Shown here: in pieces, positions 41,201 to 50,376 of the stretch
Position numbering within the stretch: position 1 is the stretch's first letter
Layout: each line of letters starts with the position of its first letter
Assembly: GCA_963753685.1 (NCBI GenBank)
Contig: CAVWDE010000028.1
Location: forward strand, 68,915 to 132,914
From: DATAOG01 sp963753685
GTDB lineage: Bacteria > Pseudomonadota > Alphaproteobacteria > Geminicoccales > Geminicoccaceae
Direction: 5' to 3'
DNA: 64,000 nt
Translations under genes and position numbers: made by a program
Notes under the pieces: model-generated
What the model was told of the DNA's origin: nothing
What the model saw: only the letters and a program-made list of their open reading frames with translations
Databases searched by the model: none

Positions 41201-44200
41201 CGGTCGGCAAAGCCTACAAGCTGGTCGATGCCTTCCTGAGAGCCGGGGAAGGTACCGACGCCCGGAAGGTATTCCAGGACCTCGAGCCCATCGACAAGCT
41301 CCTCGGGTCACAGCCGCTTGAGCTCCGGGACGAAGACAACAACGACCTCGTCGCATGGGCCGAGCTGGCGCTACTATTCCGCGAGCCGGGTGAGATCCTG
41401 GCGTGCTTAGCCCGCCTTCGCGCTCCCGGCGAGCATTCCCGCTACCAGTTCGACATCGAGGGCTACCGCACGCAGCTAAAGCTCGTCGCCGTTCGCGGAC
41501 AGCTGAGGAGAGATCCCGAGCTCGAGCTAGAGGCACTCATGGATGCCATGCAGATCGGACCGGAGCACCGCGGTCTGTTTCTTTATCTTGCGGCCCAGGC
41601 GGCTTCCGAAGCCGACAACGGTGACTTGGCCGCAAGACACCTCGAAGCGGCTCTGGCGTCGGCGAGCGAGCTTGGTCCCGAGCTCAGAACGAAAGCGGCG
41701 ACTATAGCGGACCGGGCCGGTCGTCTGGACCTTGTGGCGGCATTCCTCGACGACACGCCTCCAACTCTCGCTCTCCTTGACTTCTCCTATGGCGCCGAGG
41801 ACCTCAGACGAGCCTCCCAGCATATCATCGCTCATTCCACTCTCACTGCTTTGCTTGGCAGGCCCTTCGCGGCGGGCGCGGCCCCCGGGTCCCAACTTCT
41901 CGCCACCTATCAGACGCGGCTGGAGACGCTGGCCCGGCTATACGGCGAGGGCCGGGGCGGGCGTCCACCTTCCGTGGAGCCGCTAAAGGCGTTCCGCACA
42001 ACCCTCGATTTCCTGCAGCATGCGGAGGGTGACAGTCCGCACGATTCCGAGCGCTGGCGTCTCGATGAAGTCATGGACGAAGCGGTCGCCGCAATGGTCG
42101 ACGCGGCCGCCGCGCTCGCGCCAGAAACGTTAGCGCGTTTCACAGAAGCCATGGACGCCCGGCTTGCCGTAAGACCCGGGCGGCTTGGCCGGTCTAGTGT
42201 GCGCCGCGCCTACGCGATGGCGGCATTCCGGCACGAGCATGACGTGGGCCGAGCCGAGCTGCGCATCGCGTACGTCCCCGGCCTTGAGGGCTCGCCGGCG
42301 GAACAACTCGCAGAAGCTGCGCAAGCGGCTTCGGCCTTCTCGGCGTTCGGCCTGTGGGAGCGCGCCCGCGAAACTATAACCCAGATGCATGAGGACGGCG
42401 TCGGCTATTCCAGACCCGCAAGAAAGGACGCGCAGTACGTCCTTTGGCGAGATCTCTTTGCCAGAGCGTGTGACGAGGATCCGGCCGGACGGCAAGATCG
42501 GCTGCGGTTCTTCGGGCGGCTGCTCTCGGGGTTGGCGAAGACGGAAGGCGACAATGCCGGCCGTCGCCTCGCGCCCGCATTTCTCGATCAGGCTGCGCAG
42601 GCCGGACCAGCCTGGGCGAGCGCCGCGGCCGAACGCATGGACGAGATTGGGCTTGCGTCTTGGCCTGATGTCGTGGCGGGAATCTTGAGCGGCCTCGTCA
42701 AACAAAGGCCGGAATTGATCGCGTCGGCAGGCGTCGTGTTCGGCCGCGTTGCTCTACCATTTGCGACCGAGCACGATGGCAGCATCTATCCTGCTCTGAT
42801 CCGTGCAGCGCCCGTCAACCAGCTCGAGACAGTGGTACGCCACGCGTTGACCTGCATCGAAACGGACGCCCATCCCGCGAGACGCATCACCTTCTTAGAG
42901 GAAGTCGTTGAAGCCGCCGCCGATCGCGGGTTGGCAAGGGGCACTGATGCGCTGGCGCGGTGGAGGTCTGAACTTCCGCCCCCCCGATCGGGGAGCAGCC
43001 CGGAGGATCCCTTTTTTCTGGTGAGAAGTGTCGAGGAACTCGGAGACATGCTCCAGCTGGGTGGCGATACCGACAGCGGCTGGGGCGCCGTGAGAGCGCT
43101 TGAGCGCCTCGCCCCCAGGGCCGATTACGACGCGCTCAAGGAGGTGTTCGACTTCTTTGGAACGCTCAAGACCGACGTGCGCGCCATCGACGCTATGGCC
43201 CACGCGGCGATGGCAGCTGGGCGGCAGGCGGACGCAGAGTCGCACCTCGTAACGCTGAAAGAGGCCGCCGAGGATGGTGGAGCCTGGGGCAGCGGTTGGA
43301 TCAAAAATTCCAAGTTACGCTATCACCGCCTCAATGTGCAGCTTCGTGGAGAAACGGCACGACAGACCGTCTTTCGATCTTTCGTCAATGATTTAGCCCA
43401 GCGGCGCGAGTCCATCGAACACATCCTTCCCGATCTTGGCGACATTCTCGAACTGCTTTCGCCGTGGCTCCCATGGGGAGAGGCGTGGGCATCCCTTCAG
43501 CAGCATCTGAGCGAGTTCCGCGAGCACCGTCTCGGCGAAGAACTCGACGCGCCAACTTGGCCCGCTGACGGGCAAGAGCACATACTTGCAGACATCCTCT
43601 TCCGTGCGGTCGATACCACAGCTTCGGCGCTGGGAGACATGGCCCGTACAGCAGCCATCGAACTGTCCCGCACTGCTGGCGGTCACGCCATCCTGGCTGC
43701 ACTCCTGCCCCGGTTTTGGCAAGCCGGAGGCTATCACGCTCTTCAAGCATCTCAGATCGCCTGGGAATGCCGCGATGTCCCTGACGTTCGCGACGCGGTT
43801 CTTCCACTCCTGGCCGAGATGATTGAAAGCGAGGACTATGCGGTACGCCGAACCGCAGTTTTCCTAGCACATGATTGCGGACAGCAGGTGGGAGCTAGGC
43901 GAAGTGAGCTACCGTTCACCTACCATGTCGAACTTCCGCCTAACCCATACGCCGGCCGGTTCGAGCCTCCCACCGGTCTATCCTCAGTGTCTTTGGGGCT
44001 TTCTACAGAGGACGCATACTCCTGGACCTGGCCTCTAAAGGAAGCTCTGCGAATCACTACTAGGGCGACGGGCCTGAACCTCGCCAACCTGCGCGTCCGA
44101 GCCGCGCAGCTTATGAACAGAAATGATGGAACGGCAAGATTCGGACCAGACGCGGTCGAGCGACAGCAGCGCCGCCTGAAGCGTTTGGGTTTGCACCTTC

Positions 44201-45015
44201 GCCACCGAAGGCTACCTGTCATGGCCGCTTTCCAAGCGATGCGTGAGGTCCTTGGGGAGCTTGTTGCCGCAGAAGCCATTGATCCGTCGGCAATCCCCTT
44301 CATTCTCTTGGAAGCAGACGCTTTCGCGCGCGCCGTCGCCACCGTGCCTCCAGTTCCCAGGCCACACAGTGTGCCGCTGGCGGAGCTGCCATATCCTCTC
44401 GGAGCCGAGACCAGTGCCGAGTGGCGACTTAATGCGAAGCAAGACGCAATAAAACCGGCCATGCATGGCTTTTTGGTCCTGGCAGCTACAGCAGTTCATA
44501 GACGTCAACATTTTAGAGACGAATGGTTGGTTGAGCAGTACCTTGGGCCAGCTTTCAATCCTGCCGAGAATGGGTTGGGGTCGCAACTGGCACACTTGCC
44601 AATGGTCGTCATCGCCAATTCGGTCGCCCCTCTCTACGAAGGTGCGGCGCCGGGAGCTGTCGTTTGTCCGATAACTTCAAGCTCCGTGGCACTGAACGCG
44701 ATCACGCTTTGCCCTCGGGTTGCCGCAGCAGTCGGCTGGCACCCGAACCCCCGACATGTGTTCGACTACCTCGACCATAACGGCCAAGTAGCCGCAACCA
44801 CCTGCTTTTGGCGGGACGGAGGCGAGCTGACCAAGGCGGCTGACTCTGGCGTGGCCCGTCACGGCTACATTCTAATGGTTAGGGAGGACTGTACGGAGAA
44901 GATCCGCCCGCATACGGCGCCTGTCCAGGTTTCTAGAGCTTGGCGGATAACCCAAAAACATGACGGGCACAACCGAGAAATATACTGCGGTGATCGTGAT
45001 GAGCTTAGAGAATAA
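41200..45015 (+). CDS. Nuclease-STAND protein, C-terminal solenoid (continuation in -1 frame)
   Basis: The frame is open from 41122. Protein-like sequence starts at once after the upstream stop (LTVGKAYKLVDAFLRAGEGT, DARKVFQDLEPIDKLLGSQP), yet the first ATG is only at 41539, so this is the continuation of the preceding gene rather than an independent one. It is an alpha-helical, TPR-like solenoid over about 1000 residues (LAAQAASEADNGDLAARHLE, DEVMDEAVAAMVDAAAALA, GVVFGRVALPFATEHDG). A C-terminal domain (VVCPITSSSVALNAITLCPR, GYILMVREDCTEKI) has conserved-looking Cys and aromatic residues. In antiviral STAND proteins this part senses phage proteins. There is no slippery site at the join, so an indel (mutation or assembly) is more likely than programmed frameshifting. 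Confidence 0.75.
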   Translation, partial: TVGKAYKLVDAFLRAGEGTDARKVFQDLEPIDKLLGSQPLELRDEDNNDLVAWAELALLFREPGEILACLARLRAPGEHSRYQFDIEGYRTQLKLVAVRGQLRRDPELELEALMDAMQIGPEHRGLFLYLAAQAASEADNGDLAARHLEAALASASELGPELRTKAATIADRAGRLDLVAAFLDDTPPTLALLDFSYGAEDLRRASQHIIAHSTLTALLGRPFAAGAAPGSQLLATYQTRLETLARLYGEGRGGRPPSVEPLKAFRTTLDFLQHAEGDSPHDSERWRLDEVMDEAVAAMVDAAAALAPETLARFTEAMDARLAVRPGRLGRSSVRRAYAMAAFRHEHDVGRAELRIAYVPGLEGSPAEQLAEAAQAASAFSAFGLWERARETITQMHEDGVGYSRPARKDAQYVLWRDLFARACDEDPAGRQDRLRFFGRLLSGLAKTEGDNAGRRLAPAFLDQAAQAGPAWASAAAERMDEIGLASWPDVVAGILSGLVKQRPELIASAGVVFGRVALPFATEHDGSIYPALIRAAPVNQLETVVRHALTCIETDAHPARRITFLEEVVEAAADRGLARGTDALARWRSELPPPRSGSSPEDPFFLVRSVEELGDMLQLGGDTDSGWGAVRALERLAPRADYDALKEVFDFFGTLKTDVRAIDAMAHAAMAAGRQADAESHLVTLKEAAEDGGAWGSGWIKNSKLRYHRLNVQLRGETARQTVFRSFVNDLAQRRESIEHILPDLGDILELLSPWLPWGEAWASLQQHLSEFREHRLGEELDAPTWPADGQEHILADILFRAVDTTASALGDMARTAAIELSRTAGGHAILAALLPRFWQAGGYHALQASQIAWECRDVPDVRDAVLPLLAEMIESEDYAVRRTAVFLAHDCGQQVGARRSELPFTYHVELPPNPYAGRFEPPTGLSSVSLGLSTEDAYSWTWPLKEALRITTRATGLNLANLRVRAAQLMNRNDGTARFGPDAVERQQRRLKRLGLHLRHRRLPVMAAFQAMREVLGELVAAEAIDPSAIPFILLEADAFARAVATVPPVPRPHSVPLAELPYPLGAETSAEWRLNAKQDAIKPAMHGFLVLAATAVHRRQHFRDEWLVEQYLGPAFNPAENGLGSQLAHLPMVVIANSVAPLYEGAAPGAVVCPITSSSVALNAITLCPRVAAAVGWHPNPRHVFDYLDHNGQVAATTCFWRDGGELTKAADSGVARHGYILMVREDCTEKIRPHTAPVQVSRAWRITQKHDGHNREIYCGDRDELRE

Positions 45016-45112
45016 AGTGGATGGCACACAGTTTTGACCAGAGTCCCCCGTCCTAGTCCAAAGATTATCACGACTAGATGAAGCGAAAAGCGAGCCCAAT
45101 TTATTATGGAAT

Positions 45113-45262
45113 CAGGCCCGGCAGATTTCGAAATTGCGCTGCTCCTCCCAGTTCGCCGGCAGCGTCCACCCTCACCAGCATCAGCTTCTCCCCGCCAGGA
45201 TCGCCTCGACAATGCCGCGTGTCAGCAGCGCCATCGCTCCATCCGAACAATCCGGCTGACGC
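45113..45262 (-). pseudogene. Remnant of recombinase-associated HTH protein (copy 4)
   Basis: The minus strand reads CVSRIVRM, GIVEAILAGRS and, after shifts, PANWEEQRNFE, matching YVSRILRL...APDIIEMILEGRS...PASWEEQR of the intact protein. It is strongly decayed with at least two frameshifts. It starts about 100 bases after the stop of the nuclease-STAND gene. Confidence 0.55.
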
Positions 45263-45279
45263 ACGGCTTTCTAATCCCC

Positions 45280-46707
45280 TCAGCCTCGGAGACCCCGGTC
45301 ATCGGCCCCTGCTGACAGCTCACCAAGCAGGTGCCAAAACTTGTACTTGCGGCCGTGATCGCGACGCAGGCGCTGCAGGAAGGCCGCGTGCAACTCGAGC
45401 TCGATGTCCGCACCGAGGCCGGAGGATAGGGCCGCGCATTCGCGGACATAGCCTGCGGCGTACTGGTATTGGCTGGCCGCCGCCCGGCGCAGGATGTCCT
45501 CTGCCATCCGACGGAAGAGAAGCGTCGCGGCTTGTGGAAACCGGCCCGCGAGGGCCGCCGCCGCCCAATTCAAGGTGCCGTAGTCCCCGCCTTCGAGGTC
45601 GCCCAGGCGCGCTCCCACCAGCTCTGCGGCGGCCGCGAGATTCGGCCAGTCGACGAGGAAGGCAAGCGCGCGATGGGGATCTTCGTGCCTCGCGGCCAGC
45701 GCCATCGCCCGGCGTTCCGCCTCGAAGTCCTCGAAGTCCGGCAGGCGTCTCAGGTGATCTCGCAGCAGATCGACGCGCAGCGACCGGGTAAAGCTGGACC
45801 AGCGCTGTGCCTGGGCCTCGTCCTTGCGCCCGAGCGCCTGCAGGGCCGCGAGACGCAGGTCGACCACCGTATCCTCGTCCGCCGCATGGCTGCCCTGTGC
45901 CTGATCAAGCCAGCCGAGAGCCTCCTCGGGCCGCCCGGCCTTGATCAAGCGCAGGGCGATCTCCGTAGCCTGCACCATCGCGACGCCGCCACGCTGTGCG
46001 GCGTCGATGTAGGCCTCCACATCGCCCTCGCTGTCGGCGAGCATGGCGAGCACCGCCGTCCAGCGGCGGCGCTCGACCGCGTTGCGCCAATCGCTCAACT
46101 CGTCGCCCGATTCTGGCAGCTGTGCCAGCGCCTGGTCGACCAGCTGCCTCAGCTCGGCGCGACCGTCGGGACCCAGCGGCGCGGCCATTGCCTGCACGAG
46201 GTGGAGCTCCAGATGGCCGCGATCGCCTTGCAGCGCGGCAAAGACCCGACGCGCCAGCGCCGCAGGCTGCCGTCCCGCGGCCGCGGACCAGAGCAGTCCG
46301 AGGTCCTCGATCGCCGCTTCGAACGTCTCGACGACGGCTTGCGCGCTGCCATGGATCCGCGTCAGCACGGCGTCGGCGATGCGGACGAGGTCCCACATGC
46401 GCTCCGCCGCCAAGCGAGCATTCCGCTCCGCCAGGGGCCCCGCGATCGTGGTCCGGAGATGGTCGATCTCCATCGCCAGCTCTCTCCCCTTCTCCCAGTC
46501 GAGGGACGAGCGTGAACGTCCGATTGTTTGGATGCGCTTCTCCAGCGTGACGGCGAGCTTGTCGCCGCCCTCGAGCGCGGACAGGGCGAGCTTGAGCTTG
46601 CGCCGCAGGATGGCGTCCGCGCCGGCATGTTCCTCGAGAATCGCCGCGAGGTGCTGGACGCCGAGCCGCTCGAGCTTGTCGGCGGTGACCTGCTTTGCCC
46701 GTGCCAT
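45280..46707 (-). CDS. DUF6880 family protein
   Basis: 475 residues from ATG 46707. The pattern of DUF6880 is visible: LGVQHLAAILEEHAGADAIL, RRKLKLALSALEGGDKLAVT, IGRSRSSLDWEKGRELAMEI and AERMWDLVRIADAVLTRIHG. It is an alpha-helical repeat protein throughout (RLIKAGRPEEALGWLDQAQG, FPQAATLLFRRMAEDILRRA) and ends YKFWHLLGELSAGADDRGLR. The function of the family is not known. It is convergent with the nuclease-STAND gene, separated by a recombinase-module remnant. An in-frame TTG at 46713 is less likely as start. Confidence 0.85.
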   Translation of the reverse strand: MARAKQVTADKLERLGVQHLAAILEEHAGADAILRRKLKLALSALEGGDKLAVTLEKRIQTIGRSRSSLDWEKGRELAMEIDHLRTTIAGPLAERNARLAAERMWDLVRIADAVLTRIHGSAQAVVETFEAAIEDLGLLWSAAAGRQPAALARRVFAALQGDRGHLELHLVQAMAAPLGPDGRAELRQLVDQALAQLPESGDELSDWRNAVERRRWTAVLAMLADSEGDVEAYIDAAQRGGVAMVQATEIALRLIKAGRPEEALGWLDQAQGSHAADEDTVVDLRLAALQALGRKDEAQAQRWSSFTRSLRVDLLRDHLRRLPDFEDFEAERRAMALAARHEDPHRALAFLVDWPNLAAAAELVGARLGDLEGGDYGTLNWAAAALAGRFPQAATLLFRRMAEDILRRAAASQYQYAAGYVRECAALSSGLGADIELELHAAFLQRLRRDHGRKYKFWHLLGELSAGADDRGLRG

Positions 46708-46734
46708 ACCCAAACGGGATCACGACCTCGCCGC

Positions 46735-46905
46735 CTACGCAAGCTCCGGATGTCGCCGCTGCTCCTCCCAGCACGCCAGCAGCGGCCACTCCAGGTTCTC
46801 CAGCAGCAGCGCCTGGTCCGCCCACCCCGCAAGGATCGCCTCGATGACGTCCGGCGCCAACAGGGCCAGCCGCAGGTTGCCGCTCACGTAGCTTCGATAT
46901 CCCCT
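46735..46905 (-). pseudogene. Remnant of recombinase-associated HTH protein (copy 5)
   Basis: The minus strand reads YRSYVSGNLRLALLAPDVIE, AILAGWADQALLLENLEW and CWEEQRRHPELA, the C-terminal half of the small HTH protein. The HTH recognition helix is only partly present, and a 69-codon frame from 46941 is open. It lies 28 bases upstream of the DUF6880 start on the same strand, so it may now serve as that gene's leader. Confidence 0.65.
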
Positions 46906-47009
46906 CCGCTCCCGGGCACCGCGGAGCGCCCGCGTTCTCATCGACGACAGCAGGATCTTGTCAGGTCATAGATTGCCCTCCATATACCATCCAACAGGAT
47001 GGCAAGAGG

Positions 47010-47441
47010 ATGGCAAGACGCATGGTAGGCAACGTCCATGAGCTCCGACCTAGGACCGGCGACACCGAAAAGATCACGATCAACCTCGGCTATGTCGACC
47101 TCGGCCACATCGACCTGATGGTGCAGGAGGGCTTCTACTCGAACCGCACCGACTTCATACGCACCGCGATCCGCAACCAGCTCGAGCGACATGCCGACGC
47201 GGTCAAGCGGTCGGTGGCGCACAAGAGTCTAGACCTCGGCCTGCGGCACTACAGCCGCGAGGATCTCGAAGCGGTGCGTGCAGCCGGCCAGACGCTCCAC
47301 ATCCATGTGTTGGGTCTTGCCAGCATTGCCAATGACGTCACGCCCGAGCTTGCCTGCGCCACGATCGAGTCGGTCGTCGTGCTGGGGGCCCTGCGCGCCA
47401 GCCCGGCGGTCAAGGCGGCTCTGGCCGACCGGATCCGGTGA
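47010..47441 (+). CDS. CopG-like ribbon-helix-helix regulator
   Basis: 143 residues. The ribbon KITINLGYVDLGHIDLMVQE is followed by two helices (SNRTDFIRTAIRNQLERHAD), the RHH fold of CopG/NikR-type repressors. A C-terminal domain follows (QTLHIHVLGLASIANDVTPE, LACATIESVVVLGALRASPA), seen in a conserved group found beside PHB-depolymerase-like genes. ATG 47010 or ATG 47022 (MVGNVHEL; AGAGGA upstream) may be the start. The partly palindromic leader (GGATGGCAAGAGGATGGCAAG) may be its own operator. It probably regulates the next gene, 164 bases downstream. Confidence 0.8.
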   Translation: MARRMVGNVHELRPRTGDTEKITINLGYVDLGHIDLMVQEGFYSNRTDFIRTAIRNQLERHADAVKRSVAHKSLDLGLRHYSREDLEAVRAAGQTLHIHVLGLASIANDVTPELACATIESVVVLGALRASPAVKAALADRIR

Positions 47442-47604
47442 CGGGGATGGCTCGCGCCGCAGGCTTTTCGCCTGGCTGACGCGACGCTGGCACCGCCACC
47501 GACGCCATCAGATTCCGCCAACGACCTTCTCAACCGCGAGACGGATCAAGCTTCCTCGCGCGGCCGCCTGACCTCTTGCCGAACAAACCCAGAAGGCTCC
47601 GGAC

Positions 47605-48906
47605 ATGAACGACGCACTGCACTCTCACATGCTCGAGGCGACCCGCCTCACCCGCGCCGGGAGGCTCACCGAAGCGACCGCGCTCCTGCAAGGCGCGCTG
47701 CGCGGCGGGACGGTGTCGGACACTGCGTCCGGCCCCACCGGCGAGGTCGCGCACGCGCCTGCCGGACGCGGCTCGCGCGTCATCGACCTGACGCCGGAGA
47801 CAATCGAGCTGACCGATCCCCGGGCATCGCCGCGCACCGGGCAGGCGTCGGGCACCGACGCCAGCAGCCGGCCGTCCGGCCTGACGCCGGGAACGGCCCA
47901 GCCGCACCTGCGGCGGGTGCTGCGTGGCTTCCTCGACCGGGTCAAACGGGTCCACCCCGAGCGAGGCATAGCGGGGCTAGCCAAGCGCTCTCCGGTGCAC
48001 GCGCCCGACGTCCTACCGGACGGCGGACAGTTTCTGCTAGCTTCCTATGGCAACCAAGCGGGCAGCCGCGGTTACAAGCTCTACGTCCCCAGTGGCTATC
48101 ATGGGCAGGCGGTCCCCCTGGTCGTCATGCTGCACGGCTGCACCCAGTCACCCGACGACTTCGCGGCCGGCACGCGGATGAATGTGCTCGGCGAGGAGCA
48201 CACCTGCCTCGTCGCCTATCCTGCCCAGGCCGCCTCCGCCAATGCCTCGAAGTGCTGGAACTGGTTCAGACCGAGCGACCAGCAGCGCGGTCAGGGCGAG
48301 CCCTGGCTGATCGCAGGCATCACGCGGCAGATCATGCGCGACTATTCGGTCGACCCCGAACGCGTCTATGTTGCCGGGCTCTCGGCGGGTGCGGCCGCCG
48401 CCGCCATCATGGGGATGACCTACCCCGATCTCTACGCCGCGATCGGCGTGCATTCCGGCCTCGCCTGCGGGGCCGCCGGCGATCTCCCCTCCGCGTTCGC
48501 CGCCATGCGCCAGGGCGAGGCCGTAGCCGCGCACGGGCCCGGGGAGTACCGGCGAATGATCCCGACCATCGTGTTCCATGGGGATCAGGACAGCACGGTT
48601 CATCCGCGCAACGGCGACCGAGTGATCGAGCAGTCCAGGGCAAGCCCGATGACGGACCTGCGGACAACGGTGCAACGCGGTCGGGTACCCGGCGGGCATG
48701 CCTACAGCCGCACGCTCCACGCCGACGCGCGCGGGCAAGTGATCCTCGAGCAGTGGGTCATCCACGGCGCCGGCCATGCCTGGTCGGGCGGCAGCCCCGC
48801 CGGATCTTACACCGATCCGCAAGGGCCCGATGCCACGCGGGAGATGCTCCGGTTCTTCCTCGAGCACCGACATGTCGAAGCTGCGCGGCCTGTCCCGTCG
48901 GACTGA
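47605..48906 (+). CDS. PHB depolymerase family esterase
   Basis: 433 residues. An N-terminal helix (LHSHMLEATRLTRAGRLTEA) and a Pro/Thr-rich linker precede an alpha/beta hydrolase from about residue 140: YKLYVPSGYHGQAVPLVVML, HGCTQSPDDFAAGTRMN (oxyanion HGCTQ), NWFRPSDQQRGQGEPWLIAG, the lipase box VAGLSAGAAAAAIM (Ser), TIVFHGDQDSTVHP (Asp) and IHGAGHAWSGG (His). The triad is complete. No signal peptide is seen, so it is probably an intracellular PHB/short-chain esterase. The N-terminal extension is typical of this alphaproteobacterial subgroup. Confidence 0.9.
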   Translation: MNDALHSHMLEATRLTRAGRLTEATALLQGALRGGTVSDTASGPTGEVAHAPAGRGSRVIDLTPETIELTDPRASPRTGQASGTDASSRPSGLTPGTAQPHLRRVLRGFLDRVKRVHPERGIAGLAKRSPVHAPDVLPDGGQFLLASYGNQAGSRGYKLYVPSGYHGQAVPLVVMLHGCTQSPDDFAAGTRMNVLGEEHTCLVAYPAQAASANASKCWNWFRPSDQQRGQGEPWLIAGITRQIMRDYSVDPERVYVAGLSAGAAAAAIMGMTYPDLYAAIGVHSGLACGAAGDLPSAFAAMRQGEAVAAHGPGEYRRMIPTIVFHGDQDSTVHPRNGDRVIEQSRASPMTDLRTTVQRGRVPGGHAYSRTLHADARGQVILEQWVIHGAGHAWSGGSPAGSYTDPQGPDATREMLRFFLEHRHVEAARPVPSD

Positions 48907-48954
48907 AAACCCGGGCAGCCTGATGGCGCTGCCACCACGATGTCCTGCTGTCAC

Positions 48955-49245
48955 CCGTCCGCTAGAGCGAGCATCATCGCTCGCCATCGGACGCGACGAC
49001 GCGCTTGCGGCTGCCGCGGCGCTAGAACCGCATCGGAATCCGGACGACCAACCGTGCGTCCATCTAGCCTGTTGTGAGTGCGCTCCGTCATGGTGCTTTC
49101 CTCTTGCCCTGCTGCCGAAGTTTCCGAGACCTTAGCTCGCGAGCCCTTCGGCTCTGATCCGCACCTCGAGCGTGTCCTCCTCCTGTGCGTCGACCCGCTC
49201 GACGAGGAAGTCGGCGCCCGCTCGGAGGATCCGATCATGCACAGG
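48955..49245 (-). pseudogene. Remnant of serine recombinase end plus HTH protein start (copy 6)
   Basis: On the minus strand, RAGADFLVERVDAQEEDTLE then VRIRAEGLASLVSELRQQGK matches the C-terminus of the recombinase (LLVERVDIQEDALEVRIRAS). It is followed by a decayed VRIPMRF...RRGSRKRVVASDG, the N-terminus of the HTH protein. The junction of the two genes is thus preserved while both outer parts are gone. It lies 48 bases after the esterase stop. Confidence 0.65.
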
Positions 49246-49256
49246 AGTGGTAGGAC

Positions 49257-50189
49257 ATGGCCTCTAGCCACATTACCGTCTTCGGAGGTTCAGGCTTCCT
49301 GGGTCGACAGATCGTGAAGCGCCTGGCCGCCGACGGCGCTCGTGTGCGCGTCGCGGTGCGCCATCCCGAACGCGCATCATTCCTCGAGCGGGGCGGCAGA
49401 GCGGGACAGATCACCGCGGTTTACGCCGACGTGTGGGAGGAAGCGTCGGTGGGCGCGGCGGTGGATGGCGCCGAGGCTGTGGTCAATATGGTCGGCCATT
49501 ACCTCGAGGGGGGCAAGGCGACCTTCGCGACGACGCGCGGGCATGGCGCGATGCATGTCGCCCAGGCCGCGGCAACAGCTGGAGCGCAACGACTTGTTCA
49601 CATCTCGGGCCTGGGCACCGATCCAAAATCCGACTCACCCTATGCCCGTGCCCGAGGCATCGGCGAGCAGCTGGTCACAGAAGCTTTTCCCGCAGCCACC
49701 ATCCTCCGCCCTGGCGTCATCTTCGGGCCCGAGGGCGGCTTCCTCAATCGCCTGGCGGCCCTGGCGCGCGTGCTGCCAGTCTTGCCGCTGTTCGGCACTG
49801 GCGAAGCGAAGCTGCAGCCGGTCTTCGTGGGCGATGTCGCTGAAGCCGTCGCAAGGGCTTTGGCCACGCCCGCGACCATGGGCAGGCTGTACGAGCTGGG
49901 CGGTCCCAAAGTCTACACGTACAAGGAGCTTGTGCAACTCGTGCTTGCACGGATCGAACGCCAACGGTTGCTGATGCCGGTTCCATACTTCGCTTGGAAA
50001 GCACTGGCGGCTTTGATGGCGCCCTTGCCGAGTCGATCCATATCCCGGAACCAGGTCGAACTGATGCAACAAGATAACGTGGTGCGCGCCGAGGCATGGA
50101 CTTTGGCCGATCTCGGCATCGCACCGACCCCGGTCGAAGCGATGTGGCCGACGGATCCCGGCCCGCACTGCAGCGGCTTGACCACTTGA
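49257..50189 (+). CDS. Complex I NDUFA9-type NAD(P)-binding protein (atypical SDR)
   Basis: 310 residues. Rossmann motif ITVFGGSGFLGRQIVKRLAA, then RVRVAVRHPERASFLERG, VVNMVGHYLEGGKATFATT, LVHISGLGTDPKSDSPYARA, ATILRPGVIFGPEGGFLNRL, VFVGDVAEAVARALATP and LYELGGPKVYTYKELVQLVL. The catalytic YxxxK is degenerate (YARAR), as in atypical SDRs of the NDUFA9 group that bind NADPH without catalysis. In alphaproteobacteria such genes encode accessory or assembly subunits of NADH dehydrogenase. AGGAGTGGTAGG precedes ATG 49257. Confidence 0.9.
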   Translation: MASSHITVFGGSGFLGRQIVKRLAADGARVRVAVRHPERASFLERGGRAGQITAVYADVWEEASVGAAVDGAEAVVNMVGHYLEGGKATFATTRGHGAMHVAQAAATAGAQRLVHISGLGTDPKSDSPYARARGIGEQLVTEAFPAATILRPGVIFGPEGGFLNRLAALARVLPVLPLFGTGEAKLQPVFVGDVAEAVARALATPATMGRLYELGGPKVYTYKELVQLVLARIERQRLLMPVPYFAWKALAALMAPLPSRSISRNQVELMQQDNVVRAEAWTLADLGIAPTPVEAMWPTDPGPHCSGLTT

Positions 50190-50376
50190 GGCCCGTGAGC
50201 CGGTTTCTGCCGTGCCGATGCCCCCGCGCCAGCGCTTTGCTGAGCGTCTTGTGCAGCTTCGCGGCAGGTCTTCCGTTGGCGTGGCGCAAGGTTGCTGCAT
50301 TTAGCTGTTGCGAGCCATCCGAATCGCACTGTTGCATTCGCATACGGGGCCCGCTCGGGGGCACGAGGTGTTGTGG

